Positions 43,568 to 51,991 of a stretch of 64,000 nt of DNA are shown piece after piece. The stretch is from the NCBI RefSeq assembly GCF_007997295.1, contig NZ_VORY01000002.1, forward strand, positions 1-64,000. The letters run 5' to 3'. Below the pieces are notes generated by a model. That model did no database searches. It was not told where the DNA came from and was given only the letters and a program-made list of their open reading frames with translations. The position numbers and the translations under genes were made by a program. The stretch comes from Gillisia hiemivivida (lineage in GTDB: Bacteria > Bacteroidota > Bacteroidia > Flavobacteriales > Flavobacteriaceae). Each line of letters starts with the position of its first letter. Within the stretch, counting starts at the first letter, position 1.

Positions 43568-46500
43568 TTATAATCCGGTTTCTTCATCCCGAATTTTTTC
43601 CATTTTAATTTCCTTTTCAAAGTGTTCAATTTCCAATGCTGCCCAGGATTGTATATTTTCAAGATGATGATCTTTTAGATCCTTAAGAATAGTTATTCTC
43701 GATTGTAAATAGGGTACGCGGGAACCAGAGGTCATCATAGAATGTAAATTACTTGATAGAATACTCAAAAAATCAGGATCTTTTCCAAACGCGTCTATAA
43801 GTTTTCTTGTCAATGAAAACCAGCCATTAGCATCACCATATAATGGTAAATAGCGCAACATCCATTTGGCTGCTCTAGGGTGGTCAAATAGCCATTTTTC
43901 GAGTTTGTCAAGGTGTTTCTTATTCTTGAAAAAAGGATGAGAATTTTCAGTTCCCGTCACCCAATTCATATCAAAAATCTCTGAAAAAAACAGAGCCTCT
44001 CCTTCTTGAATTAACAGCTCCCCATAGACCGGCCATGCAGCATCCCAATCAGCTACTAAGGAACCATTGGCCACATTAGCTATATGATAACCGCTTCCTT
44101 GGTTCATCCCCCGGTTTTTAAAAGTCTCGGTGATATTGAGGGCCACAAACATTGCTATAGTCTCATCCACCGTTAAAAGATACATCATTAATTCTTCCCA
44201 CTCATAAAGATCTGTAAACTTCGAATTTAATACCAATTCAAGCAGGTTGGAGCGGCTGACAAAGCCTTTTAAATATTCTACCAGTTCGGTATCCTCCATT
44301 AATTCCTCCCTCTGATGATCCTTGATATACCAATAAACAATCTTAATAATTTGTGCTTTTGTTGAGTCATCTCGTTCCTCCATGTTTTGAAAGTATTCAA
44401 TAAGTTCATCGAGCGATAACTTGGCAAGTTCACGACGAGCAAATCGATACATCTCTGGATCTATACCCTCATCGATTAAATCCAAAAGTTGCTTGGCATT
44501 GTGAAGCACCGGAGACATCGTTTGAAAAATTACAAATGCAAAAGCTGATTTCTGATCAATAAATCGATTAAAAATCTTTTGCACTTCAGACTTTTGCAAG
44601 CTGTTCAAATACCCCGTTAGAAAAGCTGTATTCCAAGAGGCTGTTATTTCATCACCTATCAGAAAATCCTCGATAGCGGTTAGTAATTTCTGGTCATATC
44701 CGTGGACATCCCCATAGGATTCTCCAAATTCTAGCCCCTGGTACTGGGTTCCTGTCATTAAATTTTTCAAATAGGGCACAAGCGAGATTCTCTCTTGATG
44801 AATCTCTTTTGCAAATTCATTCGTTTTAATTTTCTGCTCCTTATGATCCTCTCCTCGATTATATGCATAAGGTTCGGAAACTATTTGCGCAATTTTATCA
44901 GGAATAGTTTGTGGTGCCAGTACACCGATCAAATCTGTGACCAGTGTCTTAAGGGAGTTAGAAGAGCTTGGGGAATGTAGATTTATATTTAATGAGCCTA
45001 AAATTTCCTTTTTTTCAATTGAATCCGCGACGATATTTTCAAGACTCGGCCGTAACTGAGTAATATCATATCCTAATTGGTCCAAATCGTTTAAACTATC
45101 GACAAGTGCCTTCTGACTAATATGTTTTAATACTAGATCGGTCGAGTCTAAAAAGGCTTTTAAAATATTCAATAACTCATCGATATAGAGATATACATCT
45201 TCTATAGTTTCAGGTTGATAATCTTGCAAAGGTGCCGACCCGCCCTCATCTTCTGCACCAATCATTCGATGATTTATTGTTTTATTTAAGGCTGAAGAAC
45301 AGGTTTCCAGCGTTAATTTATAGTAATCAAAATCTTTTTTTCTTAAAGCCCATTTTAAAACTGGAATGCGATCCTTATAGGCTACCTGGGTTCCAGCTAG
45401 CTGAAAGCTAAAGAGCTGTTTGAAGTAACTTGTCGCATTGTTACTATAGAAGAATTCATTTTCGGCAACTGCAAAGGACATCAATACTCTTGCGGCATCA
45501 TAAAACACAGCCTTTCTGAAACAAAGTCGCTCAAGAGCCCAAATCAGGTTTTGTCTACCTTCATTCACAGACTCTAGGTAGGTTTTGGACTTATCCAGAT
45601 AATGTTTAACCATGGTTTTAGTAGTCGCTTCTGGATTCACAATAACAACAGAGCGGAAAAGATGTGAACCCATTCTAGAATTTAAAAGTTCCGCAGTTGA
45701 AAAATTTCCGTTATAACCCCATAATTTACCTACTAAGGTTTTGGCATGTTGGGCGCCTTTCAATTTTTGCAACTGCTCTGCGATCGGAATTTGATATGAT
45801 TTTGGGATAGAATTTATAAAATCCTCTCCTCCAGAAAGACTAGTTTCCTCCCAAAAAATAATAGCCAATTTCAATGCTAATGCATTGGGTCTGATCATAA
45901 TTTTATTTCCTCGCCGCTCAATATTCCGACGTAATAAAAATTTTTTGATTGTCTTTTCAATATGTTCTCTGGATATTTTGAAAAAAGTTGATATAAATTC
46001 AACCCCTTCCAGTAGCTGATCATACCGAGATCGATCTATTTCAAATAATTCAATTCCTGGATATTCAAACACTTTAAAAATGGCTAGGATCTTAAGAATC
46101 CTGAATTCCTCCTCAACCATCTCATTCCGACCAAAAAGTAGTTTTTTGATCAGATCAATATCCACCATTTCATGAAGATTCTGATCCAGGATCGTAGCAT
46201 TGGCAAAATCAATGGCCATTTTCATATTTCCTTCAGAGAAATCGATAAGGTAACGAATAGCCCCATCGGTAAGTATGCCATGATATTTTTCTGTTAATAT
46301 CTGCTCGGTAATTGATTTATAAAACTCATCTTTTAGTTCGATTTTGGAAACCGTATTACAATATCGTTTAGAGAGTTGATCAAAGTCTAGAGTTACTATT
46401 TTTAGTTGACTATCATTACGATCACATTCTGCCTGAAATTTAACATGTAAATCAGGAGAGCAATTATCCAATACTAGAATAGCCTGAAGATTCTGAGCAT

Positions 46501-47359
46501 GACTCCTTACATAATTTAAAACTTCATTAGCATTTTCGGAAATATCAAAATAGACCATTTGTTCAGAAATGGCTTTACGCATTAGGTCAAAAGATCCATT
46601 TTTCAATTCTCCTGGATTGAATACCTCGTTGATTAACCGGGTTTTACCGATTCCTGACGCCCCTTCAATACGCACATGCTTCCCCTCATATATTATTTTA
46701 CGTAAGTTCTGAATGATTAAATTAATTTCATCGTTGGACTTGAACTCCTCATGAGGATATGAATTTAATTCTTCGTAGGTAAATAGACCTAAAGGCTTGG
46801 TTTGATGTGTGCATTTTTGGACATAAGATACCGCTGCAATATATTGATTAGTCCAGTCTCGGATCAGATTGGCATCAAAAATTTCTAACTTTGCCTCCTC
46901 AGCATAATTATCAGCATCATCCTTAGATAATCCTTCATTTATTTTTCCTTCTATAATTCCTTGGCGTAAAGCTGCTATTCTTGGGATGATATCATTAGGG
47001 ACTAATAAATCATTCGTGAAGAGGACATAAATCCCTTTTTTGTCAAGAATTTCGCGAACCCGAGGTTTAAGGACTTTCTTTTTATTAAGAACTTCATTTT
47101 TGCATTTGTTAACCTCCATTTTAGCGGCCTTACTCTGAATTAAGGTATCAGTATTTTTAATCCATTGAGAGTTTTTGGGATCGGTTGTTTGCAATCGACC
47201 ATCTTCACCACCGTCTGCCCTGTTAATATTTTCCGGAACGCTTATATAAATATTTGGAAAGTCATATCTCAAATGCTCATTGTATAATAATTTCAATAAC
47301 AGATGGGGTAGCTGAGAGGCATCCAGTTGTTTGATTTGTTCGGCTGTGACGGTATTCAT
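43568..47359 (-). CDS. STAND-type NTPase with N-terminal nuclease-like domain (Avs-like)
   Basis: 1263 residues. Residues ~1-190 carry GGEDGR (50-55) and LIQSKA (73-78), a PD-(D/E)XK-like Asp...Gln-x-Lys pattern of restriction-type nucleases. Residues ~210-450 are a P-loop NTPase with Walker A GASGIGKT (233-240) and a Walker B-like AILVLDN (293-299). Residues ~450-1263 are a long helical, repeat-like region without recognised motif, suited to target recognition. No signal or membrane segment. This plan (effector, NTPase, sensor) is that of STAND defence proteins such as Avs, which recognise a phage protein, oligomerise and unleash the nuclease. Whether it belongs to a named Avs type cannot be decided here. 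Convergent with the type IIG operon. Confidence 0.72.
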   Translation of the reverse strand: MNTVTAEQIKQLDASQLPHLLLKLLYNEHLRYDFPNIYISVPENINRADGGEDGRLQTTDPKNSQWIKNTDTLIQSKAAKMEVNKCKNEVLNKKKVLKPRVREILDKKGIYVLFTNDLLVPNDIIPRIAALRQGIIEGKINEGLSKDDADNYAEEAKLEIFDANLIRDWTNQYIAAVSYVQKCTHQTKPLGLFTYEELNSYPHEEFKSNDEINLIIQNLRKIIYEGKHVRIEGASGIGKTRLINEVFNPGELKNGSFDLMRKAISEQMVYFDISENANEVLNYVRSHAQNLQAILVLDNCSPDLHVKFQAECDRNDSQLKIVTLDFDQLSKRYCNTVSKIELKDEFYKSITEQILTEKYHGILTDGAIRYLIDFSEGNMKMAIDFANATILDQNLHEMVDIDLIKKLLFGRNEMVEEEFRILKILAIFKVFEYPGIELFEIDRSRYDQLLEGVEFISTFFKISREHIEKTIKKFLLRRNIERRGNKIMIRPNALALKLAIIFWEETSLSGGEDFINSIPKSYQIPIAEQLQKLKGAQHAKTLVGKLWGYNGNFSTAELLNSRMGSHLFRSVVIVNPEATTKTMVKHYLDKSKTYLESVNEGRQNLIWALERLCFRKAVFYDAARVLMSFAVAENEFFYSNNATSYFKQLFSFQLAGTQVAYKDRIPVLKWALRKKDFDYYKLTLETCSSALNKTINHRMIGAEDEGGSAPLQDYQPETIEDVYLYIDELLNILKAFLDSTDLVLKHISQKALVDSLNDLDQLGYDITQLRPSLENIVADSIEKKEILGSLNINLHSPSSSNSLKTLVTDLIGVLAPQTIPDKIAQIVSEPYAYNRGEDHKEQKIKTNEFAKEIHQERISLVPYLKNLMTGTQYQGLEFGESYGDVHGYDQKLLTAIEDFLIGDEITASWNTAFLTGYLNSLQKSEVQKIFNRFIDQKSAFAFVIFQTMSPVLHNAKQLLDLIDEGIDPEMYRFARRELAKLSLDELIEYFQNMEERDDSTKAQIIKIVYWYIKDHQREELMEDTELVEYLKGFVSRSNLLELVLNSKFTDLYEWEELMMYLLTVDETIAMFVALNITETFKNRGMNQGSGYHIANVANGSLVADWDAAWPVYGELLIQEGEALFFSEIFDMNWVTGTENSHPFFKNKKHLDKLEKWLFDHPRAAKWMLRYLPLYGDANGWFSLTRKLIDAFGKDPDFLSILSSNLHSMMTSGSRVPYLQSRITILKDLKDHHLENIQSWAALEIEHFEKEIKMEKIRDEETGL

Positions 47360-47696
47360 AGATGAGATCGGAGTTTAATTTTAAATCCCTAAGATATCAA
47401 ATTCTGAAATTAGTAACAAGATTTATGAACTATTGTGATTGGTTCTATTATTTGCTTAACTTCAATCCGCTCTACTAAATTTGCAGAACAAAATTTCTAA
47501 TATATTGTAAATAAAATTTTTTTATAGTATGTGTTAATAATGCTGGAAACTAAAAATAATTAATGACAAAAAAAAACACCCAATTCAAGTAGAATTGGGT
47601 GTAATTTCGGGTTTCAAACTCATAACTAGCTGATTCTCATCTGACATTGCGGAGGATTCTAATATTCAAATAAATATTGTTTCTGTAAGAAGAATT
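47360..47696. other. Intergenic stretch with tra-operon terminator
   Basis: No gene. It contains the hairpin terminator at 47567-47602 and should also hold the promoter of the STAND gene, which reads from 47359 leftward. Confidence 0.45.
47567..47602 (-). terminator. Terminator of tra operon
   Basis: ACACCCAATTC (47576-47586) and GAATTGGGTGT (47592-47602) pair around a five-base loop. On the minus strand a nine-T run follows. It lies ~95 bp past the stop of the last tra-operon gene and separates it from the STAND gene. Confidence 0.85.
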
Positions 47697-48059
47697 TTAA
47701 AACAATTTCTCCCTAACTCCACTTTCTGTTACCTTCCACTCACCTTCATCCTTAACCAATTTAAAGGTCTCCGGTTTTTCCTCATAAGCGGTCGTGAATT
47801 TCACCCAGGCATTGTTTCCATTAATGCTGTCGCTAATCAGCTTAAAATTTGAATCTTTGGCATTATCCTCCTGAGTAAATAGTTCCTGCACACTAACGAA
47901 AGATTCATAACTCTCTGGGGTGGTGTATTTTTCTAATGTTGGCAGATCCTTACTGTAAAAACTCTCCACTACCGTTTCAGCTGTTTCAGTAGGGCTCATT
48001 TGAGACTCCGCACAGGAAAAAATAACTACCAGGATTAAAATTAAAAATGTGTTTTTCAT
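47697..48059 (-). CDS. Small lipoprotein, DUF4878-like
   Basis: 120 residues with a lipobox signal (ILILVVIFSCAESQ). The rest looks like a single NTF2/DUF4878-type domain (TAETVVESFYSKDLPTLEKY; NAWVKFTTAYEEKPETFKL; GEWKVTESG). Nine bases after traN, so part of the tra operon. It may sit near the transfer channel or in surface exclusion, which is inferred from position only. Confidence 0.65.
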   Translation of the reverse strand: MKNTFLILILVVIFSCAESQMSPTETAETVVESFYSKDLPTLEKYTTPESYESFVSVQELFTQEDNAKDSNFKLISDSINGNNAWVKFTTAYEEKPETFKLVKDEGEWKVTESGVREKLF

Positions 48060-48068
48060 GATAAAATG

Positions 48069-48923
48069 CTAATTAGGGTTATTGATAAAACGCTGTTTAA
48101 CTTTCAGTTTCAAATCGCGTTCGCCATTTTTTTCGTTGAGATCTAATACTACCTCTTTATCAGCAGCAATGGAAAATTTTGGCATTACATAAATAAATCT
48201 GGCAGATTGACCTTCCTTGATTATCCCGGGCATTTGATATTTCAGGGATGGCTCTTGAACCAGTTTTTGCATAGATTTTCTTTTTCCTTTCTTCGTGGTT
48301 TGAACCGACAATTCCAGGAAGCTCACTTCATAATCTATAGTAGATCTATTTTGAATTTCCAGCACAAAAAACAGATGCTCCTTATCGAATACAATGTTTT
48401 CTACTCTTAGAATGATATCATTTTTTCGCTTTTTAATACTTCCAATACCTTGCTTCTTCCCAATTAAATAAGAACAAAATTTTCTGAAATAATTTTTATT
48501 TGAAACGGATATACTCTTATCTGAATCATCCTTTAAACCTAGGTCATTCCTGAGGTCTTTAATCCCGTCAGAAGCCGGAAAAACATTGCCTATACTATTG
48601 GTTTCAGCAATAAAATAATTCAGTTTTTTAAGATCTTCGGAATACTTTACAATATACGAAAAAATAGCTCCTGAATCACTGATAACCAGCAAATTACTTT
48701 CCTTTCCGGGTGTTGCCTGAAGCAATCCGAAATGTTGTTCTTTCTCCCTATTATAGGTGAAAACAAAATTTTCTGAACCTGTAATCCCCTGCTGAATAGG
48801 AGAAGGAAAAAACAAGGCTACATTCTTTTGGTCATTAGCGTAAATGGTGTCAAGCTTTATACTCTGGCTGCATAATTTCAACGAGAACAGAACCATGAAT
48901 ATTATTAAAATTGAATTTTTCAT
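48069..48923 (-). CDS. traN: Conjugative transposon protein TraN (DUF4138)
   Basis: 284 residues with a signal peptide. It has the TraN-type opening IKLDTIYANDQKNVALFFPS and the beta-rich C-terminal KFSIAADKEVVLDLNE. TraN is the VirB9-like outer-membrane-associated component of Bacteroidota type IV secretion. Follows TraM by 30 bp on the same strand. Confidence 0.78.
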   Translation of the reverse strand: MKNSILIIFMVLFSLKLCSQSIKLDTIYANDQKNVALFFPSPIQQGITGSENFVFTYNREKEQHFGLLQATPGKESNLLVISDSGAIFSYIVKYSEDLKKLNYFIAETNSIGNVFPASDGIKDLRNDLGLKDDSDKSISVSNKNYFRKFCSYLIGKKQGIGSIKKRKNDIILRVENIVFDKEHLFFVLEIQNRSTIDYEVSFLELSVQTTKKGKRKSMQKLVQEPSLKYQMPGIIKEGQSARFIYVMPKFSIAADKEVVLDLNEKNGERDLKLKVKQRFINNPN

Positions 48924-48953
48924 TTTTTTAAAATTTTAGTGTTTTTAGAAGTT

Positions 48954-49886
48954 TTAATTAGCCTGCTTTAAAATAAGCTTGTAGTTATTGGTAATGGTCA
49001 CTTTGATATTTTTGTTATTTCTCTGAAAAATCTTTTTGATCCCTCCAACCTGCGGTACTCCCGCAATATTAATATCATCTACCACATCGCCAATTACCTC
49101 CCTAGTGGCATCGGCACGGAAGCTATTTTCCACATAAATTCCCTCACTGCCATCCTGAAGATCGTAAGCTTTCAGTTTTACAGGGTGCTGATTGATATTC
49201 TCCATTTCGATGATCGCACGATTAGGCTGAAAGCGAATAAACCCGTAAATAAGAGTGTTCTTTTTAATAGCAACCCCATCGATTTCTGCCTCTTTGATCA
49301 ATCTCATACGCAATCGGCTATTCACCATAACCACTTGCTCCCCATCCACTTTTGCATAAATAGATTCTTCAGTTTTCAGTGCGGTGATTGCGGCAGTATT
49401 CTTCAGCGGATTTGAACTAAAAAACAACTGATGTTCCAGGCCAATTTCCTTGTTGGCAATCTTATTTTCTTTATTCAGAATAAAAGAGGTATCTGCAATT
49501 ACTTCAGAATAATTGGCCTTTTCAGCTTCACTATTCCTGTAGCGGTTTTCAGTATAATTAATCCGTCCGGAATTATAGATGCTGTCCACAATCCGCTCTT
49601 TTTCCTTTTCCCTTAAATCTGGATCATAGAAACCAAGCGAATCTATCAGCTTTTCATCATAGATGCTTGGCGCATTGGTTTCCCTTACCTCCTTGAGAGC
49701 ATTGACCGCGTCCAGTTTCGATTTGTATTCCTTCTGATCCTGTTTCAGTTCAGGAACTTCAGTTTGTTCGAGGGTTTCAGATTCATCATCCCCATCTCCC
49801 ATCACAAGAACAGAATATGAAATGATGAATATGAGGATCAATGCCAGCACACTCCCGAATACGATTTTGTTTTTCTCAATTTTCAT
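48954..49886 (-). CDS. traM: Conjugative transposon protein TraM (VirB10-like)
   Basis: 310 residues. An N-terminal membrane helix (IVFGSVLALILIFIISYSVLV, ~7-29) and a charged, Glu-rich linker are followed by a C-terminal beta domain (RLRMRLIKEAEIDGVAIKK; LIYGFIRFQPNRAIIEM), the layout of VirB10-like TraM. It spans the envelope as the core-complex scaffold. Its start overlaps the traK stop by 11 bp, so no traL gene lies between them. Confidence 0.83.
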   Translation of the reverse strand: MKIEKNKIVFGSVLALILIFIISYSVLVMGDGDDESETLEQTEVPELKQDQKEYKSKLDAVNALKEVRETNAPSIYDEKLIDSLGFYDPDLREKEKERIVDSIYNSGRINYTENRYRNSEAEKANYSEVIADTSFILNKENKIANKEIGLEHQLFFSSNPLKNTAAITALKTEESIYAKVDGEQVVMVNSRLRMRLIKEAEIDGVAIKKNTLIYGFIRFQPNRAIIEMENINQHPVKLKAYDLQDGSEGIYVENSFRADATREVIGDVVDDINIAGVPQVGGIKKIFQRNNKNIKVTITNNYKLILKQAN

Positions 49887-50490
49887 TAGTTATCTTTTTT
49901 AAAGTGTTTTCAAAATAATTTGTTATCAGCAGTCCGTGGGTATTATTTGGGAAGTTCCTATCAACTTTAATCAGGTTTCCGGTGGAAACCAGTTCATAGG
50001 TATCGACAATAGAACCCCTATTGATTTCAAAAACTGTGGTAGTCCTGAATTGGTTAGGTTGCACCTCAAGATCTACTTCAGATTCTATGCTTAGGACATT
50101 CTGTACCAAAGAATACTGAAGCAAACGGTTATAAACTCCATCTGCCTTTTTCTGCCGGTATAAATTATCTACCGAGCTATTGCCAAGCCATAGTGCTTTT
50201 TCCAGGTTGCGTTCATAATTGCTCGCATCGATATCATAAAAATAGCTGTGGAATAATTCCAGATGCGCTAATGCTTCCACCTTGAGATTTTCTTTCTGGC
50301 TCACCCATTTTAACGGAATTACAGCACCGTCCGAGTTTATGGCAAAGGCATTATTTAAGGCCTCCTTATTTATTTGAAAAACAATCCATGCAGAAATCGA
50401 GGTGGAGAAAAATGCCATCAGAACAACGCTAATCACTACAAACCGATTGATTTTAAGTACCGAGTAAATATTTTTATAAGGTGTTTCCAT
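49876..50490 (-). CDS. traK: Conjugative transposon protein TraK (VirB8-like)
   Basis: 204 residues with one N-terminal membrane helix (INRFVVISVVLMAFFSTSISA, ~14-34) and a periplasmic NTF2-like domain (LAHLELFHSYFYDIDASNYER; FRTTTVFEINRGSIVDTYELVS), as in VirB8-family TraK. It should nucleate assembly of the channel. Follows traJ by 21 bp. Confidence 0.83.
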   Translation of the reverse strand: METPYKNIYSVLKINRFVVISVVLMAFFSTSISAWIVFQINKEALNNAFAINSDGAVIPLKWVSQKENLKVEALAHLELFHSYFYDIDASNYERNLEKALWLGNSSVDNLYRQKKADGVYNRLLQYSLVQNVLSIESEVDLEVQPNQFRTTTVFEINRGSIVDTYELVSTGNLIKVDRNFPNNTHGLLITNYFENTLKKITNEN

Positions 50491-50511
50491 TTCTAAATTA
50501 TTAATCTTCTT

Positions 50512-51354
50512 TTAGGATGTAAAGAGTTTAAGGGTGAATGAAGTTGCACGGGTATAAAGCTTGAATTTTAGAAATACGATAAAAGCAATAGACCCGGCTT
50601 CCACAATGATTCTTATAATGCTGTTATCTGTTGATGACCCCAGAAGGTTGGACCAAAAATTGGCGTTGATCTCTGAATAAAGCGTATTCACGAAAATGTT
50701 CACCAGGAAAAATGCCGGAACAAGCATATAAATCCCCGCATACAACCTAAAAAAATTATAGGCCATCGTGCGGAATTTTTCAAATACCGCTAGGCTGATC
50801 ACCAAAGGAAAAAAAGCCTGCATGATCCCCAGCAAAAAATACCGTTCCGCTAAAAACAACGGGTAGATAAAAAGATCCACAACCCATAAAAACAGACCCA
50901 GAACAAAAGAGATAACCTTTACCGGGTATAATGGCGTTACCAGGGCTTCATATAATAAGGCCATCGCTTTCTTAGCAGCTTCCAGCGCACCTACGTCCTG
51001 TTCAATATCTATATCCTGAAGTTGGAGAGGGATGAGCGCGGGTGCCGTACCCCGATAATTCGATTCTATGGCCACCAGGATCGCGTCAAAAAACCCAAGC
51101 ACCTGGGTGGAAAAAATAACCAGCAGAACAATCGCAAAGTTTTTCGCCAGTTCCCCGGGACTCAATCCCCAGGTATACCCAGAATTTTCAGCAATACCTT
51201 CGTTGTATTTTTTCAGGATATTCACCAGGAAAAATAGTACACCAAGGCTTTTCATCCCCGCAATGGTATATTGGGAGAAATCACTGCTTTTTATGGTTTG
51301 AAAAACAGCATCCACATATTCGAGTCCAATTCCTAAAAAAATACCTGCAGTCAT
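50512..51354 (-). CDS. traJ: Conjugative transposon protein TraJ (VirB6-like)
   Basis: 280 residues with at least six membrane segments (IAGMKSLGVLFFLVNILKKY; LAKNFAIVLLVIFSTQVLG; VISFVLGLFLWVVDLFIYPL; YAGIYMLVPAFFLVNIFV). It has the length and layout of VirB6-type TraJ, the inner-membrane channel part that passes DNA. It ends 21 bp before traK and starts 3 bp after traI. Confidence 0.82.
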   Translation of the reverse strand: MTAGIFLGIGLEYVDAVFQTIKSSDFSQYTIAGMKSLGVLFFLVNILKKYNEGIAENSGYTWGLSPGELAKNFAIVLLVIFSTQVLGFFDAILVAIESNYRGTAPALIPLQLQDIDIEQDVGALEAAKKAMALLYEALVTPLYPVKVISFVLGLFLWVVDLFIYPLFLAERYFLLGIMQAFFPLVISLAVFEKFRTMAYNFFRLYAGIYMLVPAFFLVNIFVNTLYSEINANFWSNLLGSSTDNSIIRIIVEAGSIAFIVFLKFKLYTRATSFTLKLFTS

Positions 51355-51357
51355 GGG

Positions 51358-51990
51358 TTAGAAATTTGTTTCCCTGTTATTGATCTTGTCCTGCATTTCC
51401 CTGAATGAGATTATATCCTGATACCTTTGAATCTTCTGATTGATCTCTGCTACCATCTCTTTCGAGCTCAATTCTTTTTCTTTAAGAATAACCGCTCTTT
51501 CCGCATCCGTCATTTTTAAATAGTTACTGGAAAGCACCTCATCAATAAAATCGAGGTCTTCAAGGGAATTGTTGATGATGGCATTGAACGATTCAGAGAT
51601 TCGGGAAACCTCTTCCGTTTTGATATACGGAGAGTTGAGAATTTTCCGAAGGTCATCACGTACCACATTGAAAAGTCGCTGATTATTTTCAGCGATCTCC
51701 CGCACAGCTTTCAACTGCTTGATAACACTGTTTACTTTTTCCAGATTTTCCTTCTGTTGTTTTAGAAATTCTACCGTTTTAAGCAATTGCGAAGTCTGTT
51801 TCGCAGATTCTATCAGCGATTTAGCCAAGCTTATAAAATTCGTATTATCATAAACCGGCATTCCCTGGGCCGTAGCACGGCCAGGCATTAATAAGACAAT
51901 GGTTATTAAGACTAAAAAGGTCTTGATTTTAGTTTTGCTCACGACACTCTTAATGTTTAAGTATTCGTGAATTTTCTTTGAAATTTTCAT
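51358..51990 (-). CDS. traI: Conjugative transposon protein TraI (DUF4141, VirB5-like)
   Basis: 210 residues from the ATG at 51990, chosen because it lies one base past the traG stop and opens a signal sequence (TFLVLITIVLLMPGRATAQ); a longer frame to 52053 would overlap traG by 62 bp. The mature part is a long helical coiled region (LKTVEFLKQQKENLEKVNSV), as in VirB5-like TraI, a periplasmic pilus-tip or assembly factor. The CTnDOT name is used; it is not a relaxase. Confidence 0.75.
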   Translation of the reverse strand: MKISKKIHEYLNIKSVVSKTKIKTFLVLITIVLLMPGRATAQGMPVYDNTNFISLAKSLIESAKQTSQLLKTVEFLKQQKENLEKVNSVIKQLKAVREIAENNQRLFNVVRDDLRKILNSPYIKTEEVSRISESFNAIINNSLEDLDFIDEVLSSNYLKMTDAERAVILKEKELSSKEMVAEINQKIQRYQDIISFREMQDKINNRETNF

Positions 51991-51991
51991 A

